64,000 nt of DNA from Pyrus communis (lineage: Eukaryota; Streptophyta; Magnoliopsida; Rosales; Rosaceae): positions 7,053,724 through 7,117,723 of the forward strand of contig NC_084815.1 of NCBI RefSeq assembly GCF_963583255.1, written 5' to 3'. Each line of letters begins with the position of its first letter. Position 1 is the stretch's first letter. A program made the position numbers and the translations under genes. Below are positions 1 to 11,016 of the stretch, piece by piece. The notes under the pieces are model-generated. The model searched no databases, was not told the origin of the DNA, and worked only from the letters and a program-made list of their open reading frames with translations.

Positions 1-44
1 GTTTGAAATAATAAATAGTTGCCGTATAATTTGGTATAAGTTAC

Positions 45-143
45 TGCTTGAGTACTATTCGTAGTCAGACAGATTTTAGTGCTTGAGTACTATTCGTAGT
101 CAGACAGACGTCACAGACCGACCTGTTTCTTATCTCTATAAAT
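45..143 (+). promoter_or_regulatory. GH17 copy 1 core promoter
   Basis: Two direct repeats of ~35 bp (TGCTTGAGTACTATTCGTAG followed by TCAGACAGA) start near 45 and 80. A GACGTCA site follows at 107-113 and reads TGACG on the minus strand, the as-1/TGA bZIP core expected in PR-2-type promoters. TATAAAT lies at 137-143, 47 bp before the ATG. Transcription is inferred to start near 165-170, giving a short leader. Confidence 0.6.
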
Positions 144-183
144 TCAGGAGCAAGAGGCAACATTCGGAGGCACTTCAAATACG

Positions 184-1521
184 ATGGCTAAATCAAGTTC
201 ATCAGTTGGTAGAGCCAGAGGCCCTTCTGTGATTTCCATGATACTTGTTCTTGGGCAGCTGATGGCCAGCTTCGAAACAACAGGTATACATTTACTCTCT
301 CTCTCTCTCTCTCTCTCACTGCATATGCATGTTACACAAACACATAAAGGAGGTTCAAATAGCAACAGTCATTTAGTACTACGGTATAATAATATTCTTC
401 TTTACTTATAAGCGAGAGGTAAATTAGCTACTTACGGAGTTCGAACCTATGTCGTCATTCAAGGACTCAACACCTTTGCATAAAGAACCGCTTGCAATAT
501 ACTTTTCCCATATCCATTGTGATGCTTTTTGTGACAATATATCTAATTAATTCATTAATTTCTTTTTTAATATATTACAGGCGCCCAAATTGGTGTATGT
601 TATGGAATGCTGGGAGACTTACCACCCCCAGCAGAAGTTATTGCTCTCTACAAGCAAAATAACATCCGAAGAATGCGACTATATGATCCGAACCCAGCAG
701 CTCTAGCAGCCCTCAGAGGCTCTGACATTGAGCTCATATTAGACATACCAAAGGACCAACTTCAAAACATTGCTTCAAGTCAAGCCAATGCAAATACATG
801 GGTCCAAAACAATGTCAGAAACTATGCCAATGTAAGATTCAAATACATTGCCGTAGGAAACGAAATCAAGCCCTCGGACTCGTCTGCTCAATTTCTGGTC
901 CCGGCCATGCGGAACATTCAAAATGCGATTTCCAGTGCCGGTCTTGGAAACCAAATCAAAGTTTCCACCGCCATAGACACCGGTGTGCTTGGAAATTCCT
1001 TTCCTCCATCAAAAGGAGAATTTAAGGGTGACTATAGCCCAATTTTGAATCCTGTTGTCCGGTTCCTGGTGGACAACAAATCTCCGCTACTCGTTAATTT
1101 GTATCCTTATTTTAGTTATATTGGCAACCCTCGTGACATTCGTCTAGATTATGCTCTTTTCACGGCTCCGTCAGTTGTAGTACAAGATGGCCAACGTGGT
1201 TATCGTAATCTTTTCGATGCCATTTTGGATGCTGTTTACGCTGCGCTTGACAAGGTCGGTGGAGGATCTTTGGAAATTGTTATATCGGAGAGTGGTTGGC
1301 CGACAGCTGGTGGGACGGCAACAACAGTTGATAATGCGAGGACTTATAACTCGAATTTGATTCAACATGTCAAGGTTGGGACTCCAAGGAAGCCTGGAAA
1401 GCCCATTGAAACTTACATCTTTGCCATGTTTGATGAGAATAGAAAGACCCCAGAGTTTGAGAAACATTGGGGGCTATTCTCCCCTAACAAACAGCCTAAA
1501 TACCCAATCAATTTCAACTAA
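184..1521 (+). CDS. Beta-1,3-glucanase (GH17, PR-2 type), copy 1
   Basis: Secreted endo-beta-1,3-glucanase, the PR-2 class that cleaves beta-1,3-glucans such as callose and fungal wall glucan. Exons 184-283 and 581-1,521 join at a phase-1 GT-AG intron to give 346 aa. Exon 1 encodes a signal peptide (MAKSSSS..., hydrophobic [13 protein letters not shown]). The junction creates [12 protein letters not shown], and the mature protein probably starts at Gln36. Expected GH17 catalytic residues are present: acid/base Glu128 in AVGNE and nucleophile Glu270 in ISESGWP. The protein ends INFN, with no CBM43/X8 domain or GPI signal, so it is likely extracellular. It differs from copies 2-4 at four residues: Q59, D82, I129 and V299. 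Val299 replaces a glycine that is usually conserved in [11 protein letters not shown]. Confidence 0.93.
294..319 (+). repeat. CT microsatellite in GH17 copy 1 intron
   Basis: (CT)n starting about 10 bp after the splice donor. It is longer than in units 3 and 4 (near 9,218 and 13,646). Confidence 0.8.
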
Positions 1522-1854
1522 TATTAGCAAGTAAATTTACTGTGAAAATAAAGGGAGGCTGTGGTTTGCAATTATACCCACTAAATAAAAACTGCAAAGT
1601 TATAATGCAGTCCCATAAAAAATGTAAGGTGACTCAAGGCCCGGAGGACTTCAAATTTATTTCTGGCTTTGTAATATCTCAGTCTGAATAAACAAAATGA
1701 GTACGGTTAATATACCAAGAGAAAAATGGTTTTCGTATGTATGTATGTTCACATTATATTTTTTCTCAGTTTTTTTATGTTCTGTTATTGTACTTTTGTA
1801 AAAGATGGAACACTTTTCTTCATGTCGGTAATAACTAAAATAAAAGGGAAAATT

Positions 1855-2064
1855 TTTCGAGGACTCAAGACTACACCATGTCTACTACATTCTCCATTCT
1901 TATCCAAAAATTTTAACATAGAAGGCTGCTAGGTAATTTCCACAATTGTAGCTCCTCCGTCTCAATTTCCGTAGCCATCATAACCGGTATGCCTAGCAAA
2001 ATATAGCCATAGTTTTTCATAAGGGCAGCACCAGTCTAACCCATGGTTGTTCTACAAATACTGC
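1855..2064 (-). pseudogene. PAP16-like last-exon relic in unit 1
   Basis: The reverse complement aligns over ~210 bp with the live PAP16-like last exon at 21,736-21,948, from AG|GCAGTATTTGTAGA to the old stop region. A 2-bp loss destroys the GHNHG metal-ligand motif (GTAGAACAACC against GTAGGACACAACC), and later stops and frameshifts follow. It lies about 330 bp after the GH17 stop codon in tail-to-tail orientation. Confidence 0.75.
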
Positions 2065-2088
2065 CTCCCACAACCCGAAAGAAAATAA

Positions 2089-2600
2089 CACTACTAGACA
2101 AAACCTCTTTACCAACAAATACTTGCGATGGGATACACTGCTGTCGCAAAAGGACTTCCTTTTGAGATGGCATTTGTGCTGCTGTTAAAATGGTTGATTA
2201 CTTGCGACAGCGCAGAGTCACCGTCGAAAAGCAAGACTACTTGCGACAATAGAGAGTGTTGTCGTAAAATTAATTACTATTTGCGACTGTTGTATTCACT
2301 GTCACGTACAGATAAAAAAAAAATTTTGACAGCAATATAAACCTGTCGCATGGTTTGTAGAATTTATAGCGTATATTGTAGGTGAAGACTGTCATGGATA
2401 TTGGAGAACCTAGGGTACTGCAGTGCGCCAGAGTGTTGTATATGACAAACATAGAGGCTCGTCCTGCTCAAATTCACGTATGCTCGAAGAGATAATCAAC
2501 CAAAAGGTGAAAGAGAGAAAGCAGAAATTTGAAGACACGATGGCGGATGAAATTGCTGTTTTGAAGTCAAACAGTAGTTCGAACTCATCTACCGAGGTAT
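2089..2600. mobile_element. CACTA-like (En/Spm) transposon fragment, unit 1
   Basis: Starts with CACTACTAGACAAAACC. It is followed within 250 bp by many direct and inverted copies of TTGCGAC/GTCGCAA, the layout of CACTA subterminal repeats. Downstream (about 2,385-2,600) a short open stretch reads LEEIINQKVKERKQKFEDTM, resembling plant En/Spm transposase-associated sequence. That match is by recall and weak. No matching 3' terminus was found, so it looks like a truncated element inserted beside the PAP relic. Confidence 0.5.
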
Positions 2601-3020
2601 AGTGTCAAAGAATGGATCTCCACACTAAGCAATCATATATTATTAATTTGGACTTGGATATTTTTGCGCATTTAGATTTCAGTATTCGTCTTTGGATACA
2701 ATATATAACACTTTGTTATATGTACTTTGTTTTAATATAATCCTAGAATTCTTAGCAGATTATCTGTTGCTCTTCATGACCATAGGTTCCATTATCCGTC
2801 TCTAGTTAATTGCATGTCTTATATCTCAGCTAGCACTAGCCGTCTGGGTTCACCAAGGGAATGATATGAGTGTCCCATAGCCGGTACCACCAAGACTGAG
2901 ACAGCAAATGTTTTGTATGCAAATTTGTCATGTTGTATAAGTAATAAGTATCAAAATTTCTAGCTCTTTTCCACTTAAAGAGGTTAATTACTTGCAATTT
3001 TGAAGTCTCTTTTTAAAATG

Positions 3021-3195
3021 AAAAAAAAAAAAAAAAAAAAAAACAATATTATATGCACTAAGAGGGTGGGGAAGTGGGCTAAGCCTCACAATAAGCTTGC
3101 AATAATGTGGTTCAAATTCGCCTTTGGTGAGAATCAAACCTAAGACTTCTCACTTATAAGTGAAGAGGAATACCACTAGACCGTAATACTAAATG
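3021..3195 (-). mobile_element. tRNA-derived SINE, unit 1
   Basis: Read on the minus strand from ~3,195, it starts TAGTATTACGGTCTAGTGGTA (box A-like TAGTGGTATTCC), then AGGTTTGATTCTC (box B-like). It runs through a body ending GCATATAATATTG and a 23-base T-tract. This is the RNA polymerase III promoter layout of a tRNA-derived SINE. Related copies occur in units 2-4, at 21,030, 33,130, 33,725 and 54,940. Confidence 0.65.
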
Positions 3196-3452
3196 TGTTA
3201 TTAAACCCAAATTGTTGCAAACTGCATAGCTTCATTCAAGATTAATTGCCATTACATTCAACCTAATTTTCTAGTTTTCCTTGGGAAGCAAGCTAGGTGA
3301 CTTGTCATTAGCTCGCTTTATGCATTATACTACGAATGGTTCATTCGCTTGGCTTAAGCTACTTTGCCAAATTTGTGTCCTCATAGTCTTATTTTTCACT
3401 CCGCCACTACACTCTCATCTCGTCCTGGTTCAAATTATGAATAATAACGTTA

Positions 3453-4270
3453 CATCATATTTTAGCGATATTACACCGATATTTTGACAAAATATTACTA
3501 AAGTGTGATTTTTCCTCCCTTTTTTCCCTTTTTTTCTTCTTTTTCCTTTTTTTTTTTTCCTTCCTTTACATCGAAATTTTCGATATTTTAGCGATATTAC
3601 ACCGATATTTTGACAAAATATTACTAAAGTGTGAGCGAAATTATCGACATCGATATTTTCCGATATTATCATCGATATTGTCGATATTTGTACGATATGT
3701 ACATGGATATGTTCCGAAGTATCCGTGATTCGAAAAAACCGAAATATCCTCGATATTTCGTCAATATTATCGATATTTCAGACTATGATGTCAAGAAGGT
3801 CTATGCAGTCATTTTTAGACACATGTGCATCATTTTCTTGTGAGTATTAAAGATATATTTGACCAGAAATTTAATATTTGGATTTGTGTATTTCTTTCTC
3901 TTCAGATAAGACACATGTGTCCCCTCACTTCATTGTGCATAGATTCTTTATAGTAATAATTAATGGATACTCTAAAAAATCTTTTGAATTGGATATTGCC
4001 AAAAGTCTTCACACATATCTAATCACTGCTCACATACCTCAAAAAAATCTTTTGGGTTTCAATTTGCTTCAAAACTTTTGAATTTTTTTGGGTTTTGTTA
4101 TAGGTATCGGGAAATATCAAGAATATCGACAAAATATTGGAGATATCGCACTTATCGGGGATATATCGTCGATATAGAGGAAGATATGACCTTACCCCCC
4201 AATATCGGTATCGACAGTTGAAAATATTGATATATCAACCAATATATCGGTGTATCGGCCGATATTTCAA
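3453..4270. repeat. CGATAT-rich degenerate repeat block, unit 1
   Basis: Dense copies of CGATAT/ATATCG occur at both ends (3,453-3,790 and 4,100-4,270) around a plainer core. A ~50-bp direct repeat (TTTAGCGATATTACACCGAT onward to AAAGTGTGA) occurs twice, around 3,460 and 3,590, separated by a C/T-rich tract. The ends are partly inverted relative to each other, which could mark an old terminal-inverted-repeat element. I found no target duplication. Confidence 0.45.
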
Positions 4271-4499
4271 TCCTTGGCCTTGACTTCTCAAAACTTGATT
4301 CCGGAATAATCCTTGATGATTCTGTAGTGGAAGCCTTGACTTGGCAAAACTCGAGAGGAAACAAGGATGAGGACAACAATTTACTCATAACTAGAACGTC
4401 ATATATTATGAACAACAAATATAATTAGATCGTCATATATATGTGGTTTCAATAAGTTTGAAATAATAAATAGTTGCCGTATAATTTGGTATAAGTTAC

Positions 4500-4634
4500 T
4501 GCTTGAGTACTATTTCGTAGTCAGACAGATTGTAGTGCTTGAGTACTATTCGTAGTCAGACAGATTTTAGTGCTTGAGTACTATTCGTAGTCAGACAGAC
4601 GTCACAGACCGACCTGTTTCTTATCTCTATAAAT
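4500..4634 (+). promoter_or_regulatory. GH17 copy 2 core promoter (three repeats)
   Basis: The 35-36-bp repeat is present three times (starts near 4,501, 4,537 and 4,572), against two in the other units. CGTCA (TGACG on the minus strand) is at 4,600-4,604 and TATAAAT at 4,628-4,634. Confidence 0.6.
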
Positions 4635-4674
4635 TCAGGAGCAAGAGGCAACATTCGGAGGCACTTCAAATACG

Positions 4675-6020
4675 ATGGCTAAATCAAGTTCATCAGTTGG
4701 TAGAGCCAGAGGCCCTTCTGTGATTTCCATGATACTTGTTCTTGGGTAGCTGATGGCCAGCTTCGAAACAACAGGTATACATGTACTCTCTCTCTCTCTC
4801 TCTCTCACTGCATATGCATGTTACATGCACACAAACACATAAAGGAGGTTCAAATAGCAACAGTCATTTAGGACTACGGTCTAATGATATTCTTCTTTAC
4901 TTATAAGCGAGAGTTAAATTAGCCGCTTACGAAGTTCGAACCTATGTCGTCATTCATTCAAGGACTCGACACCTTTGCATAAAGAACCGCTTGCAATGTA
5001 CTTTTCCCATATTCATTGTGATGCTTTTTGTGACAATATATCTAATTAATTCATTAATTTCTTTTTTAATATATTACAGGCGCCCAAATTGGTGTATGTT
5101 ATGGAATGTTGGGAGACTTACCACCCCCAGCAGAAGTTATTGCTCTCTACAAGAAAAATAACATCCGAAGAATGCGACTATATGATCCGAACCCAGCAGC
5201 TCTAGCAGCCCTCAGAGGCTCTGGCATTGAGCTCATATTAGACATACCAAAGGACCAACTTCAAAACATTGCTTCAAGTCAAGCCAATGCAAATACATGG
5301 GTCCAAAACAATGTCAGAAACTATGCCAATGTAAGATTCAAATACATTGCCGTAGGAAACGAAGTCAAGCCCTCGGACTCGTCTGCTCAATTTCTGGTCC
5401 CGGCCATGCGGAACATTCAAAATGCGATTTCCAGTGCCGGTCTTGGAAACCAAATCAAAGTTTCCACCGCCATAGACACCGGTGTGCTTGGAAATTCCTT
5501 TCCTCCATCAAAAGGAGAATTTAAGGGTGACTATAGCCCAATTTTGAATCCTGTTGTCCGGTTCCTGGTGGACAACAAATCTCCGCTACTCGTTAATTTG
5601 TATCCTTATTTTAGTTATATTGGCAACCCTCGTGACATTCGTCTAGATTATGCTCTTTTCACAGCTCCGTCAGTTGTAGTACAAGATGGCCAACGTGGTT
5701 ATCGTAATCTTTTCGATGCCATTTTGGATGCTGTTTACGCTGCGCTTGACAAGGTCGGTGGAGGATCTTTGGAAATTGTTATATCGGAGAGTGGTTGGCC
5801 GACAGCTGGTGGGACGGCAACAACAGTTGATAATGCGAGGACTTATAACTCGAATTTGATTCAACATGTGAAGGGAGGGACTCCAAGGAAGCCTGGAAAA
5901 CCCATTGAAACTTACATCTTTGCCATGTTTGATGAGAATAGAAAGACCCCAGAGTTTGAGAAACATTGGGGGCTATTCTCCCCTAACAAACAGCCTAAAT
6001 ACCCAATCAATTTCAACTAA
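4675..6020 (+). pseudogene. Beta-1,3-glucanase (GH17), copy 2, stop codon in signal peptide
   Basis: Same two-exon structure (4,675-4,774 and 5,080-6,020), but codon 25 is TAG (4,747-4,749) where the other copies have CAG (Gln). Exon 2 is fully open and identical in protein to copies 3 and 4, with both catalytic glutamates. The normal secreted precursor cannot be made. An in-frame ATG at codon 27 or codon 43 could give a protein without a signal peptide. That restart is inference, and it would lack the hydrophobic core and probably be mislocalised. The promoter is present, with one extra 35-bp repeat. A one-base sequencing or assembly error is the main alternative. Confidence 0.8.
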
Positions 6021-6353
6021 TATTAGCAAGTAAATTTACTGTGAAAATAAAGGGAGGCTGTGGTTTGCAATTATACCCACTAAATAAAAACTGCAAAGTT
6101 ATAATGCAGTCCCATAAAAAATGTAAGGTGACTCAAGGCCCGGAGGACTTCAAATTTATTTCTGGCTTTGTAATATCTCAGTCTGAATAAACAAAATGAG
6201 TACGGTTAATATACCAAGAGAAAAATGGTTTTCGTATGTATGTATGTTCACATTATATTTTTTCTCAGTTTTTTTATGTTCTGTTATTGTACTTTTGTAA
6301 AAGATGGAACACTTTTCTTAATGTCGGTAATAACTAAAATAAAAGGGAAAATT

Positions 6354-6563
6354 TTTCGAGGACTCAAGACTACACCATGTCTACTACATTCTCCATTCTT
6401 ATCCAAAAATTTTAACATAGAAGGCTGCTAGGTAATTTCCACAATTGTAGCTCCTCCGTCTCAATTTCCGTAGCCATCATAACCGGTATGCCTAGCAAAA
6501 TATAGCCATAGTTTTTCATAAGGGCAGCACCAGTCTAACCCATGGTTGTTCTACAAATACTGC
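6354..6563 (-). pseudogene. PAP16-like last-exon relic in unit 2
   Basis: Same decayed exon as in unit 1 with the same 2-bp loss in the GHNHG codons, so the damage predates the array expansion. Confidence 0.72.
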
Positions 6564-6587
6564 CTCCCACAACCCGAAAGAAAATAA

Positions 6588-7099
6588 CACTACTAGACAA
6601 AACCTCTTTACCAACAAATACTTGCGATGGGATACACTGCTGTCGCAAAAGGACTTCATTTTGAGATGGCATTTGTGCTGCTGTTAAAATGGTTGATTAC
6701 TTGCGACAACGCAGAGTCACCGTCGAAAAGCAAGACTACTTGCGACAATAGAGAGTGTTGTCGTAAAATTAATTACTATTAGCGACTGTTGTATTCACTG
6801 TCACGTACAGACAAAAAAAAATTTTGACAGCAATATAAACCTGTCGCATGGTTTGTAGAATTTATAGCGTATATTGTAGGTGAAGACTGTCATGGATATT
6901 GGAGAACCTATGGTACTGCAGTGCGCCAGAGTGTTGTATATGACAAACAGAGAGGCTCGTCCTGCTCAAATTCACGTATGCTCGAAGAGATAATCAACCA
7001 AAAGGTGAAAGAGAGAAAGCAGAAATTTGAAGACACGATGGCGGATAAAATTGCTGTTTTGAAGTCAAACAGTAGTTCGAACTCATCTACCCAGGTATA
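6588..7099. mobile_element. CACTA-like fragment, unit 2
   Basis: Unit 2 copy of the same fragment, starting CACTACTAGACAA and keeping the TTGCGAC subterminal motifs. Confidence 0.5.
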
Positions 7100-7518
7100 G
7101 TGTCAAAGAATGGATCTCCACGCTAAGCAATCATATATTATTAATTTGGACTTGGATATTTTTGCGCATTTAGATTTCAGTATTCGTCTTTGGATACAAT
7201 ATATAACACTTTGTTATATGTACTTTGTTTTAATATAATCCTAGAATTCTTAGCAGATTATCTGTTGCTCTTCATGACCATAGGTTCCATTATCCGTCTC
7301 TAGTTAATTGCATATCTTATATCTCAGCTAGCACTAGCCGTCTGGGTTCACCAAGGGAATGATATGAGTGTCCCATAGCCGGTACCACCAAGACTGAGAC
7401 AGCAAATGTTTTGTATGCAAATTTGTCATGTTGTATAAGTAATAAGTATCAAAATTTCTAGCTCTTTTCCACTTAAAGAGGTTAATTACTTGCAATTTTG
7501 AAGTCTCTTTTTAAAATG

Positions 7519-7685
7519 AAAAAAAAAAAAAAAAACAATATTATATGCACTAAGAGGGTGGAGAAGTGGGTTAAGCCTCACAATAAGCTTGCAATAATGT
7601 GGTTCAAATTCGCCTTTGGTGAGAATCAAACCTAAGACTTCTCACTTATAAGTGAAGAGAAATACCACTAGACCGTAATACTAAA
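7519..7685 (-). mobile_element. tRNA-derived SINE, unit 2
   Basis: Same insertion as in unit 1, with a shorter homopolymer tail (about 17 bases). Confidence 0.65.
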
Positions 7686-7942
7686 TGTGTTATTAAACCC
7701 AAATTGTTGCAAACTGCATAGCTTCATTCAAGATTAATTGCCATTACATTCAACCTAATTTTCTAGTTTTCCTTGGGAAGCAAGCTAGGTGACTTGTCAT
7801 TAGCTCGCTTTATGCATTATACTACGAATGGTTCATTCGCTTGGCTTAAGCTACTTTGCCAAATTTGTGTCCTCATAGTCTTATTTTTCACTCCGCCACC
7901 ACTCTCATCTCGTCCTGGTTTAAATTGTGAATAATAACGTTA

Positions 7943-8737
7943 CATCATATTTTAGCGATATTACACCGATATTTTGACAAAATATTACTAAAGTGTGATT
8001 TTTCCTCCCTTTTTTCCCTTTTTTTCTTCTTTTTCCTTTTTTTTTTCCCTTCCTTTACATCGAAATTTTCGATATTTTAGCGATATTACACCGATATTTT
8101 GACAAAATATTACTAAAGTGTGAGCGAAATTATCGACATCGATATTGTCGATATTTGTACGATATGTACATGGATATGTTCCGAAGTATCCGTGATTCGA
8201 AAAAACCGAAATATCCTCGATATTTCATCAATATTATCGATATTTCAGACTATGATGTCAAGAAGGTCTATGCAGTCATTTTTAGACACATGTGCATCAT
8301 TTTCTTGTGAGTATTAAAGATATATTTGACCAGAAATTTAATATTTGGATTTGTGTATTTCTTTCTCTTCAGATAAGACACATGTGTCCCCTCAATTCAT
8401 TGTGCATAGATTCTTTATAGTAATAATTAATGGATACTCCAAAAAATCTTTTGAATTGGATATTGCCAAAAGTCTTCACACATATCTAATCACTGCTCAC
8501 ATACCTCAAAAAAATCTTTTGGGTTTCAATTTGCTTCAAAACTTTTGAATTTTTTTGGGTTTTGTTATAGGTATCGGGAAATATCAAGAATATCGACAAA
8601 ATATTGGAGATATCGCACTTATCGGGGATATATCGTCGATATAGAGGAAGATATGACCTTACCCCCAATATCGGTATCGACAGTTGAAAATATTGATATA
8701 TCAACCAATATATCGGTGTATCGGCCGATATTTCAAT
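7943..8737. repeat. CGATAT-rich block, unit 2
   Basis: Same block with a ~22-bp deletion in the left half. Confidence 0.45.
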
Positions 8738-8965
8738 CCTTGGCCTTGACTTCTCAAAACTTGATTCCGGAATAATCCTTGATGATTCTGTAGTGGAAGC
8801 CTTGACTTGGCAAAACTCGAGAGGAAACAAGGATGAGGACAACAATTTACTCATAACTAGAACGTCATATATTATGAACAACAAATATAATTAGATCGTC
8901 ATATATATGTGGTTTCAATAAGTTTGAAATAATAAATAGTTGCCGTATAATTTGGTATAAGTTAC

Positions 8966-9065
8966 TGCTTGAGTACTATTTCGTAGTCAGACAGATTGTA
9001 GTGCTTGAGTACTATTCGTAGTCAGACAGACGTCACAGACCGACCTGTTTCTTATCTCTATAAAT
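8966..9065 (+). promoter_or_regulatory. GH17 copy 3 core promoter
   Basis: Two 35-36-bp repeats (starts near 8,967 and 9,003), CGTCA at 9,031-9,035 and TATAAAT at 9,059-9,065. Confidence 0.6.
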
Positions 9066-9105
9066 TCAGGAGCAAGAGGCAACATTCGGAGGCACTTCAA
9101 ATACG

Positions 9106-10449
9106 ATGGCTAAATCAAGTTCATCAGTTGGTAGAGCCAGAGGCCCTTCTGTGATTTCCATGATACTTGTTCTTGGGCAGCTGATGGCCAGCTTCGAAAC
9201 AACAGGTATACATGTACTCTCTCTCTCTCTCTCTCACTGCATATGCATGTTACATGCACACAAACACATAAAGGAGGTTCAAATAGCAACAGTCATTTAG
9301 GACTACGGTCTAATGATATTCTTCTTTACTTATAAGCGAGAGGTAAATTAGCCACTTACGAAGTTCGAACCTATGTCGTCATTCATTCAAGGACTCAACA
9401 CCTTTGCATAAAGAACCGCTTGCAATATACTTTTCCCATATTCATTGTGATGCTTTTTGTGACAATATATCTAATTAATTCATTAATTTCTTTTTTAATA
9501 TATTACAGGCGCCCAAATTGGTGTATGTTATGGAATGTTGGGAGACTTACCACCCCCAGCAGAAGTTATTGCTCTCTACAAGAAAAATAACATCCGAAGA
9601 ATGCGACTATATGATCCGAACCCAGCAGCTCTAGCAGCCCTCAGAGGCTCTGGCATTGAGCTCATATTAGACATACCAAAGGACCAACTTCAAAACATTG
9701 CTTCAAGTCAAGCCAATGCAAATACATGGGTCCAAAACAATGTCAGAAACTATGCCAATGTAAGATTCAAATACATTGCCGTAGGAAACGAAGTCAAGCC
9801 CTCGGACTCGTCTGCTCAATTTCTGGTCCCGGCCATGCGGAACATTCAAAATGCGATTTCCAGTGCCGGTCTTGGAAACCAAATCAAAGTTTCCACCGCC
9901 ATAGACACCGGTGTGCTTGGAAATTCCTTTCCTCCATCAAAAGGAGAATTTAAGGGTGACTATAGCCCAATTTTGAATCCTGTTGTCCGGTTCCTGGTGG
10001 ACAACAAATCTCCGCTACTCGTTAATTTGTATCCTTATTTTAGTTATATTGGCAACCCTCGTGACATTCGTCTAGATTATGCTCTTTTCACAGCTCCGTC
10101 AGTTGTAGTACAAGATGGCCAACGTGGTTATCGTAATCTTTTCGATGCCATTTTGGATGCTGTTTACGCTGCGCTTGACAAGGTCGGTGGAGGATCTTTG
10201 GAAATTGTTATATCGGAGAGTGGTTGGCCGACAGCTGGTGGGACGGCAACAACAGTTGATAATGCGAGGACTTATAACTCGAATTTGATTCAACATGTGA
10301 AGGGAGGGACTCCAAGGAAGCCTGGAAAACCCATTGAAACTTACATCTTTGCCATGTTTGATGAGAATAGAAAGACCCCAGAGTTTGAGAAACATTGGGG
10401 GCTATTCTCCCCTAACAAACAGCCTAAATACCCAATCAATTTCAACTAA
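9106..10449 (+). CDS. Beta-1,3-glucanase (GH17, PR-2 type), copy 3
   Basis: Intact secreted GH17 endo-beta-1,3-glucanase of 346 aa, with exons 9,106-9,205 and 9,509-10,449. The start is chosen because it opens a basic, Ser-rich N-terminus followed by a hydrophobic stretch, and because it lies 47 bp after TATAAAT. GNE (Glu128) and SESGWP (Glu270) are present. It carries K59, G82, V129 and G299, the residues shared by copies 2-4, with glycine in HVKGGTP as expected for the family. There is no C-terminal extension. Together with copy 4 it gives two intact genes of identical exon-2 protein sequence. Confidence 0.93.
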
Positions 10450-10782
10450 TATTAGCAAGTAAATTTACTGTGAAAATAAAGGGAGGCTGTGGTTTGCAAT
10501 TATACCCACTAAATAAAAACTGCAAAGTTATAATGCAGTCCCATAAAAAATGTAAGGTGACTCAAGGCCCGGAGGACTTCAAATTTATTTCTGGCTTTGT
10601 AATATCTCAATCTGAATAAACAAAATGAGTACGGTTAATATACCAAGAGAAAAATGGTTTTCGTATGTATGTATGTTCACATTATATTTTTTCTCAGTTT
10701 TTTTATGTTCTGTTATTGTACTTTTGTAAAAGATGGAACACTTTTCTTCATGTCGGTAATAACTAAAATAAAAGGGAAAATT

Positions 10783-10992
10783 TTTCGAGGACTCAAGACT
10801 ACACCATGTCTACTACATTCTCCATTCTTATCCAAAAAATTTAACATAGAAGGCTGCTAGGTAATTTCCACAATTGTAGCTCCTCCGTCTCAATTTCCGT
10901 AGCCATCATAACCGGTATGCCTAGCAAAATATAGCCATAGTTTTTCATAAGGGCAGCACCAGTCTAACCCATGGTTGTTCTACAAATACTGC
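10783..10992 (-). pseudogene. PAP16-like last-exon relic in unit 3
   Basis: Same relic. It differs from units 1 and 2 by small substitutions, for example CCAAAAAATT in place of CCAAAAATTT near 10,830. Confidence 0.72.
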
Positions 10993-11016
10993 CTCCCACA
11001 ACCCGAAAGAAAATAA

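Larger units (their letters stand above)
1..4455 (+). repeat. GH17 tandem array unit 1
   Basis: First visible of four head-to-tail units. It begins with GTTTGAAATAATAAATAG, which recurs at 4,456, 8,922 and 13,350. Contents in order: promoter (45-143), GH17 exons (184-283 and 581-1,521), GH17 3' flank, antisense PAP last-exon relic (1,855-2,064), CACTA-like fragment (2,089-2,600), SINE (3,021-3,195) and a CGATAT-rich block (3,453-4,270). It is the most divergent unit in the GH17 coding region. The window starts at the unit boundary, so the array may continue upstream. Confidence 0.9.
4456..8921 (+). repeat. GH17 tandem array unit 2
   Basis: Second unit, 4,466 bp. It has the same order of components as unit 1. 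It differs by a third copy of the 35-bp promoter repeat (4,501-4,599), a stop codon in GH17 exon 1, a shorter A-tract in the SINE, and a ~22-bp deletion in the CGATAT block near 8,140 that unit 3 shares. That shared deletion groups unit 2 with unit 3 rather than with unit 1. Confidence 0.9.

Noticed and set aside
1171..1467. 98-codon antisense open frame in each GH17 exon 2
   Set aside because: It recurs only because the sense exon is repeated. It has no domain and overlaps conserved GH17 coding sequence.
2270..2452. Short open frames around the CACTA-like fragment as independent genes
   Set aside because: They are not conserved between units 1-4 and lie in transposon-derived sequence.
3430..3843. 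Ile/Asp-rich open frames in the CGATAT block
   Set aside because: Low-complexity repeat translation. A 22-bp deletion in units 2 and 3 changes the frame.
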